Shown: positions 26,083 through 33,575 of the stretch, piece after piece
Position numbering within the stretch: the first letter of the stretch is position 1
Layout: each line of letters starts with the position of its first letter
From: a candidate division TM6 bacterium GW2011_GWF2_32_72
GTDB lineage: Bacteria; Babelota; Babeliae; Babelales; CAIQNR01
Direction of reading: 5' to 3'
Assembly (NCBI GenBank): GCA_945882015.1
Contig: CAMCVM010000007.1
Span: 1-41,391 of the forward strand
DNA length: 41,391 nucleotides
Position numbers and translations under genes: made by a program
Notes under the pieces: model-generated
Databases searched by the model: none
Told to the model about the DNA's origin: nothing
Seen by the model: only the letters and a program-made list of their open reading frames with translations

Positions 26083-27921
26083 ATGTGTGGAGTTGTTGGG
26101 TTTGTTAGTAAGCATGGCCTTGCGCAAAAAAATGTTTTACGCGGTCTTTCTTGTCTTGAATATCGGGGATACGATTCAACCGGTTTTGCATGCATTGATC
26201 AACAGTCAAGATTGCACATTCAAAAAGTAGTAGGTTCGCTCAATAACTTGATACCAGCTCTTGAGGCAAAAAGCATAGATGGCACGATTGCAATTGGCCA
26301 TACTCGTTGGGCTACTCATGGAATGGCAACGTTAGAAAACGCTCATCCGCATACCGATTGTGGTCAATCTCTTGCTTTGATACATAACGGGATTATAGAA
26401 AACCATCAAATTTTAAGAAAACAGCTACAGCAACAAGGTCATACGTTTACTTCTGAATCAGATTCAGAAGTAATAGCGCATCTTGCAGAAACATTCATTC
26501 AAGAGCAATTAAGGCCATCAGCAATTTTACAAAAACTTTCAGAAACGTTGCAAGGTGCTTATGCCTACATTATTCTTTCACAAAACTTTCCGAACCAATT
26601 ATTGATAGCGCGTAATCGTTCGCCGCTGTGTTTGGCAATTGGTAAAGATGGAATTTTCGTTGCATCTGATCCACTGGCATTTCCAGAGCAGGTTGATCAA
26701 ATGCTGTTTTTGCCTGACAAAAGCTATGCGGTTGTGACTCATAATGAGTATCAGATTTTTGATTTTGTAGGCAACCTTTTGGATGTGCAGCTTGAAAAAG
26801 CTGACAAACTAGTTGTTGTGTCCGGTAAAGGTGACTATGAACATTACATGCTTAAAGAAATTTTTGAGCAAAAACAGGCTATTTTAAGAACATTGTATGA
26901 ATACAAATCAGGTCAAACTATTCAAGAACGTTTAGGTCTTTCAACGCAAGCAATTAAAGAACTTGAAGAAATTACCATAGTTGGTTGTGGTACATCGTTT
27001 CATGCAGGTTTAATTGGTCAATTTTTTTTAGAATCGATTGCTCAAGTTGCAACAACGGTTCAACTAGGTTCTGAGTTTAGACATAAAACTTTTTTACCAC
27101 GTAAAAAAAGTGTCTGTATTGCTATTTCTCAATCAGGCCAAACAGCTGACACGTTAGAAGCAGTTGAGTTGGTAAAACAACATAAAGTACCTGTAGTTGC
27201 TTTGACCAACGTTGCACAAAGTAGCTTGGCGCGAGAAAGTAACGGTTTATTGGTAACGCAAGCAGGCCCTGAAATAGCGGTTGCTTCTACCAAAGCATTT
27301 AGTACGCAAGTTGCAACACTCTATTGGTTAGCTCATCAAATAGCCTTGGTAAAGGGATTGATTGATAATACAAGTATGCTACAAGTAGAACAAGATTTAG
27401 AAGCAGTTGCAAGTATGCTTGAAGCTAATATAGCAGTACATAAAGATTCAATCGTGGCTGATCTTGATTTGTATGTTTCCTTTAAAAATTATATTTTTTT
27501 AGGGCGACATGTTACGTATCCATTTGCCCTTGAAGCAGCATTAAAATTAAAAGAAATTTCTTATATTTTTTCTCAAGCATATTCTGCCGGAGAGTTAAAA
27601 CATGGCCCGCTGGCTTTAGTTGATGCTACCGTTCCGGTAATCTTATTTTCACACCCTGATGAGTCTATTTATAAAAAAATAGTGGCCAATGCCCAAGAAG
27701 TAAAAGCCCGAAAAGGTTTTTTAATCGTTTTTGCCTGCCAGGGGCAAGAGGAATTGCTGGAACTTGCTGATAAAAGCTTTATAATGCAAACAGGTCCTGC
27801 TTTGCTTTCCCCATTAGCTATGACGGGCGTAATGCAGTTTTTCTGCTATGTTTTAGCTAAAAAAATGGGTAGATCAATTGATAAGCCCCGAAATTTAGCA
27901 AAATCGGTAACGGTTGAGTAG
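26083..27921 (+). CDS. glmS: Glucosamine-6-phosphate synthase
   Basis: Glutamine + fructose-6-phosphate to glucosamine-6-phosphate, first step to UDP-GlcNAc, peptidoglycan and LPS. 612 aa. N-terminal glutaminase with Cys2 after Met (MCGVVGFV), GHTRWATHG, HNGIIENH and SESDSEVIAH. Two SIS isomerase domains follow (GCGTSFHAG, SQSGQTADTLEA; VTYPFALEAALKLKEISY, GELKHGPLALVD), with the C-terminal NLAKSVTVE tail. AAGGGG lies 9-14 nt before ATG. No glmS ribozyme is seen upstream. Confidence 0.98.
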   Translation: MCGVVGFVSKHGLAQKNVLRGLSCLEYRGYDSTGFACIDQQSRLHIQKVVGSLNNLIPALEAKSIDGTIAIGHTRWATHGMATLENAHPHTDCGQSLALIHNGIIENHQILRKQLQQQGHTFTSESDSEVIAHLAETFIQEQLRPSAILQKLSETLQGAYAYIILSQNFPNQLLIARNRSPLCLAIGKDGIFVASDPLAFPEQVDQMLFLPDKSYAVVTHNEYQIFDFVGNLLDVQLEKADKLVVVSGKGDYEHYMLKEIFEQKQAILRTLYEYKSGQTIQERLGLSTQAIKELEEITIVGCGTSFHAGLIGQFFLESIAQVATTVQLGSEFRHKTFLPRKKSVCIAISQSGQTADTLEAVELVKQHKVPVVALTNVAQSSLARESNGLLVTQAGPEIAVASTKAFSTQVATLYWLAHQIALVKGLIDNTSMLQVEQDLEAVASMLEANIAVHKDSIVADLDLYVSFKNYIFLGRHVTYPFALEAALKLKEISYIFSQAYSAGELKHGPLALVDATVPVILFSHPDESIYKKIVANAQEVKARKGFLIVFACQGQEELLELADKSFIMQTGPALLSPLAMTGVMQFFCYVLAKKMGRSIDKPRNLAKSVTVE

Positions 27922-27945
27922 CTTTTTATGCTTAAAAAATCTAAT

Positions 27946-27974
27946 TTGTACTTTCTGTAATTTTGCAGTAAGAT
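27946..27974 (+). promoter_or_regulatory. Candidate promoter of the RRM gene
   Basis: TTGTAC (27946-27951), 17-bp spacer, TAAGAT (27969-27974). Transcription would start near 27981 and give a 77-nt leader. Confidence 0.5.
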
Positions 27975-27983
27975 AGTATGGAA

Positions 27984-28038
27984 GGTGATACTGTGGGAAT
28001 TGGTATCGCTAAGACTCAGTTAGGCTGTTCAAACAGCT
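27984..28038 (+). promoter_or_regulatory. Structured 5' leader of the RRM gene
   Basis: Two hairpins fill the leader. GGTGATAC (27984-27991) pairs with GTATCGCT (28003-28010), 8 bp including two G-U, 11-nt loop. GGCTGT (28023-28028) pairs with ACAGCT (28033-28038) around a UCAA loop. The ribosome-binding site TTAAGGAATC follows. It could be a folding-controlled or autoregulated leader. Confidence 0.5.
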
Positions 28039-28057
28039 ATGTTAAGGAATCGGTTAT

Positions 28058-28330
28058 ATGAAAATATACGTAGGCAATTTGAGCTATGGAATGTCAGAAG
28101 ACCTTCTTCGTAAGAAATTCGAAGAATTTGGACCTGTTGTTTCTGTAAGCATCATTAAGGATCGTGAAACAGGGCGTTCAAAAGGTTTTGGTTTTGTAGA
28201 AATGCAAGATTCAAACTCAGGTAACAGTGCTATCGCTCAATTGAATGGCGTGGATTTCGAAGGCCGTCGCATGACTGTCAACGAAGCTCGTCCTCGTCCT
28301 GAACGTTCTAGTGGATCATCTCGCTACTAA
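28058..28330 (+). CDS. Single-RRM RNA-binding protein
   Basis: 90 aa consisting of one RNA recognition motif: RNP2 IYVGNL (3-8), RNP1 KGFGFVEM (42-49), then a short Arg/Ser/Gly tail. This matches the small bacterial RRM proteins known from cyanobacteria and others (Rbp-type), often cold-induced, which bind single-stranded RNA. Good RBS (AAGGA), own promoter, structured leader and own terminator, so a stand-alone, probably abundant transcript. Confidence 0.93.
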   Translation: MKIYVGNLSYGMSEDLLRKKFEEFGPVVSVSIIKDRETGRSKGFGFVEMQDSNSGNSAIAQLNGVDFEGRRMTVNEARPRPERSSGSSRY

Positions 28331-28363
28331 GCGTTTGAGAGACTTACGTTAAGTGCTGAATTT

Positions 28364-28389
28364 AAAACCCGTTGTTAAAGACGGGTTTT
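28364..28389 (+). terminator. Rho-independent terminator after the RRM gene
   Basis: AAAACCCGT, 8-nt loop, ACGGGTTTTT: 9-bp stem followed by T-run, 34 bp after the stop. Confidence 0.9.
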
Positions 28390-28414
28390 TCTTTTAGTGT
28401 CAATTTTAACAAGA

Positions 28415-28576
28415 TTATCTAAGAATTACTTGAGCATGAGATTTTTTTAGTTCACTTAAACTGTCGCTTTGTTTATTTTTATGAGGCGGATTGTTTTGGG
28501 TAAGGAATAATAAAAAAAGTAATAATAAAGAGCACCAAACAATACGTGAAAGTCTCTGCCTATATCTTTGTTTCAT
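28415..28576 (-). CDS. 53-aa membrane-anchored miniprotein
   Basis: A short gene inside the 317-bp gap between the RRM gene and the protease. ATG at 28576 follows AAAGGATCTTA. The product is MKQRYRQRLSR, then a transmembrane segment of about 15-18 residues (IVWCSLLLLFLLFL), then a hydrophilic tail ending SHAQVILR. Positive-inside charge suggests the tail faces the periplasm. No family. It lies 71 bp after the protease stop and could share its transcript. Confidence 0.55.
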   Translation of the reverse strand: MKQRYRQRLSRIVWCSLLLLFLLFLTQNNPPHKNKQSDSLSELKKSHAQVILR

Positions 28577-28647
28577 TAAGATCCTTTATGAAAATATAGT
28601 AGGCAGATTAGTATTGCAATTTTAAGGTCTAAAGTCAAAAAGACCTT

Positions 28648-30087
28648 TTACAGAGGTATTTCTTGAGCCTCAAGTGTTGTATCAATAGTATAGTGCTGCT
28701 TTAAAAAGCTTAACATTTTTTCATGGGTGTTTAGTTTTTCGCTACATGTTTTTTTACCCAGATGGAACAGTTCAATCAGATTAATAGCATTTTGAATGTA
28801 ATAATCTTGTGCGACCATTTCTTTACGTTTTTCTTTCCAGGTTTTTTCTGTTGCAACTTCAGGAGTATTTTTAGTAGCATCAGGAGCTTCTTTTTTATGC
28901 GGGTCAATTGTTTTCCTGAGCGATTTTTCTTTTCCGTACGTTGAAGTTACCCATTTTACGGTCTCAGAAGGTCGTGTTAACAATTCAAACTTAAAATCAG
29001 GAGTAACCCCTTTTCCTTGAATGCAAATATCATACGGTAAATAATAAAGGCCTGTAGTGAGTTTTACAGCACTTTCATTACTGATTGGAATAACCTCTTG
29101 CACTGAACCTTTTCCAAATGTTTCATCGCCAACAATAAAGACAGAAATAAGATTTTTTTTAAGTGCATAAACTTGTAATACTCCAGCAAGAATTTCACTT
29201 GCTGAAGCGGTATAGTTATTGACTAGAATCATAATTGGCATGTTTTGAGCAAGTGTAAGTGGTTTGCGTTGTGTGCTCCATTGACCAACTACTTTTCCAC
29301 TTCTTTCTTTAATAGAAACAACAGGGGTTCCTTTTGGTAAAAAAAGACCAGCAATATCAATAGCGCTGTCAAATAATCCACCAGTATTATTGCGTAAGTC
29401 TATAATGATCCCATTACTTTTGTTTTCAATTGCTTGAGCAATTATTTTTTCGATGTTTTGTGCTGATTTTTCGCTAAAAATAGCAAGAAGGACATAATGA
29501 ATTTTATATGTTGGGAAATAATATGCTAATGCCATTTCATCTTTAACAATATCTCTAATCACATCAAAAGATAACGGTTCAGGGTATTGTGCCCGTAATA
29601 CTTTAAGAGTGACTTGAGTATTTTTTTCACCTTTAAGTTTTGACATAATTTCATCAATATCAAGTCCTTTAACCGGTTCATCATTAATTTGTATAATTTT
29701 GTCCCCAGCTTTGATGCCAGCTTTTTCAGCAGGGCCACCCAAAACAGTTTCTATAACGGGGAAAAACTCTTCTTCTTTTTTTTTGTCACCAGGAAGTACA
29801 ATTCCAATTCCAAAAAATTCACCACTCATTTTTTCCTGCAATTGCTTGCAAGCTTCGGGTTTTAAATATTGTGAATGCGGATCGTTTTCTCCTGCAAATG
29901 CTTCAATAACTCTTACCATTGCATCTTTAGGATTTATTTTTTGATAATAACGAGCTTCAAAAATATTAATCACTTGCCCTAACGTATTGAGCCATGAATC
30001 ATATTGCGCTGCTTTTTCTTGATCGATTTTTGCTTGCATAACAGTATGCATTATTGCTACTGTTATTAAAAAATATTTATGCTTCAT
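28648..30087 (-). CDS. C-terminal processing peptidase (S41) with PDZ domain
   Basis: 479 aa, exported (signal peptide about 1-19). Helical N-terminal domain with the DPHSQYL block (69-75), PDZ domain (about 90-165, GIGIVL and AGIKAGDKIIQINDEPV), then the S41 protease core with Ser295 in YTASASEIL and Lys326 in ETFGKGSVQ as the catalytic dyad. Six extra residues lie between these two relative to E. coli Prc. Acts in the periplasm on protein C-termini or peptidoglycan hydrolases. The C-terminal ~100 residues are charged and variable. Confidence 0.93.
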   Translation of the reverse strand: MKHKYFLITVAIMHTVMQAKIDQEKAAQYDSWLNTLGQVINIFEARYYQKINPKDAMVRVIEAFAGENDPHSQYLKPEACKQLQEKMSGEFFGIGIVLPGDKKKEEEFFPVIETVLGGPAEKAGIKAGDKIIQINDEPVKGLDIDEIMSKLKGEKNTQVTLKVLRAQYPEPLSFDVIRDIVKDEMALAYYFPTYKIHYVLLAIFSEKSAQNIEKIIAQAIENKSNGIIIDLRNNTGGLFDSAIDIAGLFLPKGTPVVSIKERSGKVVGQWSTQRKPLTLAQNMPIMILVNNYTASASEILAGVLQVYALKKNLISVFIVGDETFGKGSVQEVIPISNESAVKLTTGLYYLPYDICIQGKGVTPDFKFELLTRPSETVKWVTSTYGKEKSLRKTIDPHKKEAPDATKNTPEVATEKTWKEKRKEMVAQDYYIQNAINLIELFHLGKKTCSEKLNTHEKMLSFLKQHYTIDTTLEAQEIPL

Positions 30088-30177
30088 TGAATTGTCCCCT
30101 TTTTAGCCTAACCCTTAACAATAAGAGTAACCTTGAACTACTGAATAAATAAAGTTTTTTAAAAAAAGGAATGCGCA

Positions 30178-30459
30178 ATGATGATAACAAAACGATTTTT
30201 GTTACGATTTTTTTTTGGATGTGAGGTTATTTTCTTTATCCTTTTACACTGTTTTGGTAGTCAAGGATTGCCTGTTTTTATGCGACTTAAAAAAGAAAAT
30301 AGGCAACTTGCTTTTGAAATTACTGTTTTAGAGTCAGCTATAAAAGAGCTAGAAAAGACTGCTATTGCTTTTAAAACGAACCCTTTTTATAAGGAAAAAA
30401 TTGCTCGTGAAGTGCTGCATATGGCAAAAAAATATGAACAAGTGTATCTGATTGGGTAA
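30178..30459 (+). CDS. FtsB/DivIC-like septum protein
   Basis: 93 aa: short cytosolic N-terminus, one transmembrane helix (about 10-28), then a coiled coil (KKENRQLAFEITVLESAIKE) and the C-terminal NPFYKEKIAREVLHMAKKYE block. That is the septum-formation-initiator signature (FYxExxAREx). Bridges FtsL and FtsQ in division. ATG 30178 follows AAAAAAGGA. A second ATG lies at 30181. Confidence 0.85.
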   Translation: MMITKRFLLRFFFGCEVIFFILLHCFGSQGLPVFMRLKKENRQLAFEITVLESAIKELEKTAIAFKTNPFYKEKIAREVLHMAKKYEQVYLIG

Positions 30460-30549
30460 GCATTTTTGTGATTTAATTGACACCTATTTTTGATCAGAGT
30501 AGCATTGGCAGTAATTTTTTAGATACAACAATTTCTTATTGGAGTTTTT

Positions 30550-31158
30550 ATGTATAGCCTGCCAAGAATGCCATATGAATATGGAGCTCTTGAACCGTAT
30601 ATTGAAGCGCAGATCATGGAACTGCATCACGCAAAGCATCAGCAAGCTTATGTTAATGGACTTAATACAGCGCTTGAAAAGCATCCAGCGCTTTTTGATA
30701 AACCATTAGTTGAGCTTTTGAAGAATTTAGATGCAATCCCAGAAGATATTCGTACAGCTGTGCGTAACCACGGTGGCGGCGTTTTAAATCATACAGATTT
30801 TTGGAATGCAATGGCTCCAAAAGGGGGTGGACTGCCAAAAGGGCCACTGGCGGAGTTACTTAAAAGACAGTTTGAAAGCTTTGATAATTTTAAGCAACTA
30901 TTTGAAGCTGCAGCAAAAAATCGTTTTGGTAGCGGTTGGGCATGGCTTTCAATTGATACCAAAGGCGACTTGGTTATCAGTTCAACTGCCAACCAAGATA
31001 CCCCCCATTCAATAGGCCATATCCCCGTTTTAGGGCTTGACGTTTGGGAACATGCCTACTATTTACAATATTTTAATCGAAGGCCAGACTATATTACTGC
31101 CTGGTGGAATATAGTAAACTGGAACAAAGCTCAAGAAATTATCGAAACTACTCTTTAA
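30550..31158 (+). CDS. Superoxide dismutase, Mn/Fe family
   Basis: 202 aa, cytosolic (no signal). Metal ligands His26 (ELHHAKH), His81 (LNHTDFW), Asp164 and His168 (DVWEHAYYL). Gln149 (TANQDTP) together with Gly at 77 is the manganese-type pattern; iron enzymes have the Gln near the second His instead. So probably Mn-dependent or cambialistic. ATG 30550 follows TTGGAG. Confidence 0.95.
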   Translation: MYSLPRMPYEYGALEPYIEAQIMELHHAKHQQAYVNGLNTALEKHPALFDKPLVELLKNLDAIPEDIRTAVRNHGGGVLNHTDFWNAMAPKGGGLPKGPLAELLKRQFESFDNFKQLFEAAAKNRFGSGWAWLSIDTKGDLVISSTANQDTPHSIGHIPVLGLDVWEHAYYLQYFNRRPDYITAWWNIVNWNKAQEIIETTL

Positions 31159-31171
31159 GTAAGGTAAGAAA

Positions 31172-31948
31172 ATGTTCTATCTATTTTTAATAGGTATCTT
31201 TTTTTTAACACAGCAAGGTATCAAAGGTGCTTTAGATCTTCCTCATGTGCCTGAACCTGAAATTATGCCTTATGTGCGTTCTGAGAAAGAACTTGCCCAA
31301 GCAAAAAAAGAATTAGAAGTTTTAGCAGGACTATGGGTAAGATATTCTCAAACAGCATATGAAGAAGATACAAAAAGAACTAAGGGATTCTTCTCTTTTT
31401 CAAAAAAGAAAAAAAAACCAACAGAAAATGATCTATGGTTGCTTCAGGTAGCATGTCAATACAAAAAATTACGAGAAAAATATCCAGAATTGCCTGAGAA
31501 TGAAGCTATACAATTTTTTATAGATAACTCAACGGTAAATGGGCCTATAAAAGATTTTCTATTTGATAATCCTGACTCACCCGCAACTGTTACAAGAGAA
31601 TCTGATGGAGCCTATCATGCTGCTGTTTATTGGAGAGGTTACTATCCCGTTTATGTTGAAAAAATCACGATTGATCCACAAACCGGCATAGCTATAGTTT
31701 CATATGATAAAGGCCTTGATACGGGTGAACAATCAAAATCTAGAAGAGGTCGTTCAAATACTAACCCTGCTCCTGTTGAGCCTGTAACAAGACCAAATCG
31801 TGCCGAAAGAGGCTTAAGCTTACCTACTCATCCAGCAGGGTATAAACCATTTAGAGAATTGCCAAAAGCTGAATCTGGTTATGTAAGTCAGCAATCAGTT
31901 GCGCATTCGCCTACTGGAACAAAAAGCATTTTTTTCGCAGAAGTTTGA
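31172..31948 (+). CDS. Secreted protein, unknown
   Basis: 258 aa: signal peptide (about 1-19), a helical region (38-120) interrupted by a very basic stretch (FFSFSKKKKKP), a beta-rich middle (YHAAVYWRGYYPVYVEKITIDPQTG) and a Pro/Arg/Ser-rich disordered tail. Starts 13 bp after the SOD stop, ribosome-binding site AAGGTAAG, so probably one transcript. No family recognised. Confidence 0.75.
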   Translation: MFYLFLIGIFFLTQQGIKGALDLPHVPEPEIMPYVRSEKELAQAKKELEVLAGLWVRYSQTAYEEDTKRTKGFFSFSKKKKKPTENDLWLLQVACQYKKLREKYPELPENEAIQFFIDNSTVNGPIKDFLFDNPDSPATVTRESDGAYHAAVYWRGYYPVYVEKITIDPQTGIAIVSYDKGLDTGEQSKSRRGRSNTNPAPVEPVTRPNRAERGLSLPTHPAGYKPFRELPKAESGYVSQQSVAHSPTGTKSIFFAEV

Positions 31949-32014
31949 TAAAAGTGTATACTAAAGACTTTAAGGTAGTTTAAATACAGTTTTTATAACA
32001 ATTGAGTCTTTTTT

Positions 32015-33502
32015 ATGGAAAACAAAAATTTGCAATCAGATACTTTGGTTTCTGCTTCTCAAGAACATGAAATTAGAATAGAAAAAGTAAAAGCTTTGCG
32101 AGCTATGGGTATTGAACCATGGCCAGCTAAAAAGGCAGTTACCGCAACCGCACAACAAGTGGTTGATGAATTTCAAGGGGTAGAAAAACAGTATGCAATT
32201 GCAGGAAGACTGGTTGCTATTAGAGGGCATGGAAAAACAACTTTTGCTAAATTGCAAGATCGTTCAGGACAAATTCAAGTCTATTTTAAAGAAGATGTAC
32301 TTGGGCAAAAAGCATTTGAGCTTTTTAAAGATTATATTGACCTTGGTGATATAGTCTGGGTTAAAGGAACTTCTTTTGTAACTAAAACAGGTGAAACTAC
32401 TTTAAAAGTTGATGAGTTTACCTTGCTGAGTAAATGCTTGCATCCGCTTCCTGAAAAGTTTCATGGGCTGACTGATATTGAAACAAAATACCGACAACGT
32501 TACCTTGATTTGATTAGTAATGCAGAAAGCCGTAATAAATTTTTGATTCGTTCAAAAATGATTAGCGCTATCCGTTCTTATTTAGAAAAAGCTGAATTTA
32601 TTGAAGTTGAAACGCCGATGTTGCATCCAATTCCAGGTGGAGCAGTTGCTCGTCCTTTTGTAACACATCACAATGCTTTGCACACGGAACTCTTTTTACG
32701 AATTGCACCTGAACTGTATTTAAAACGCTTAGTTGTTGGTGGCTTTGAACGAGTGTACGAAATTAATCGTAACTTCAGAAATGAAGGTATCTCAACGCGA
32801 CACAATCCTGAATTTACCATGCTTGAATTTTATATGGCTCATGAAGATTACCATTATACCATGAATTTGGTGGAAGATTTATTCAAGCATGTTATTAACC
32901 AAGCATGTGGTAATTTAGTAATTCCGTTTGGTGATCATATGTTAGATTTTTCAAAACCATTTGAAAGAATTAATGCACATGATGCAATTATGAAATATGC
33001 CAATATTCCAGCTCCAGAACTGACACCGAAAACTATCGATGCAACACTTCAAAAATATCAAGTTAAGCCTGCAGTGACAGAAGTTTCATACGCTCAAAAA
33101 TTATTTATGTTATTTGAAGAAGTTGCTGAACATAAAATGATTCAGCCAACCTTTTTAATTGATTTTCCGGTTGAAGTTTCTCCACTTGCAAAACGGGATC
33201 CAGAAAATCCTGAATTTGTAGCTCGCTTTGAGCTGTTTGTTGGTGGCATGGAGCTTGCTAATTGTTTTAATGAGTTAAATGAACCGTTCGATCAAAAAGA
33301 GCGCTTTTTAGAGCAAGCAAGAACACACGAAGCAGGCGATGAAGAAGCGATGCATTTTGATCAAGATTTTATTACAGCAATTGAATATGGATTACCTCCA
33401 ACAGTTGGTTGTGGAATAGGAATTGATAGGTTAAGTATGTTATTAACTAATACTACTTCAATCAAAGATGTTATTTTATTTCCAACGCTGAAAAGAAAAT
33501 AG
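32015..33502 (+). CDS. lysS: Lysine-tRNA ligase, class II
   Basis: 495 aa. N-terminal OB-fold anticodon domain (about 50-150, [21 protein letters not shown]), then the class II core: motif 1 region [21 protein letters not shown], motif 2 [22 protein letters not shown], motif 3 [13 protein letters not shown]. Full length with no missing residues. There is no strong Shine-Dalgarno before ATG 32015. Confidence 0.97.
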   Translation: MENKNLQSDTLVSASQEHEIRIEKVKALRAMGIEPWPAKKAVTATAQQVVDEFQGVEKQYAIAGRLVAIRGHGKTTFAKLQDRSGQIQVYFKEDVLGQKAFELFKDYIDLGDIVWVKGTSFVTKTGETTLKVDEFTLLSKCLHPLPEKFHGLTDIETKYRQRYLDLISNAESRNKFLIRSKMISAIRSYLEKAEFIEVETPMLHPIPGGAVARPFVTHHNALHTELFLRIAPELYLKRLVVGGFERVYEINRNFRNEGISTRHNPEFTMLEFYMAHEDYHYTMNLVEDLFKHVINQACGNLVIPFGDHMLDFSKPFERINAHDAIMKYANIPAPELTPKTIDATLQKYQVKPAVTEVSYAQKLFMLFEEVAEHKMIQPTFLIDFPVEVSPLAKRDPENPEFVARFELFVGGMELANCFNELNEPFDQKERFLEQARTHEAGDEEAMHFDQDFITAIEYGLPPTVGCGIGIDRLSMLLTNTTSIKDVILFPTLKRK

Positions 33503-33575
33503 AAACTCTAGCTTTTAATAATATCTATGGCCTATGCTTTTGATTAAGGGGACTTAAAAAAAAAGGGTGGGCCAT

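Noticed and set aside
26012-26083. glmS ribozyme upstream of glmS
   Set aside because: Only about 70 bp separates rpsI from glmS and most of it is a simple terminator. The ribozyme core needs a longer leader.
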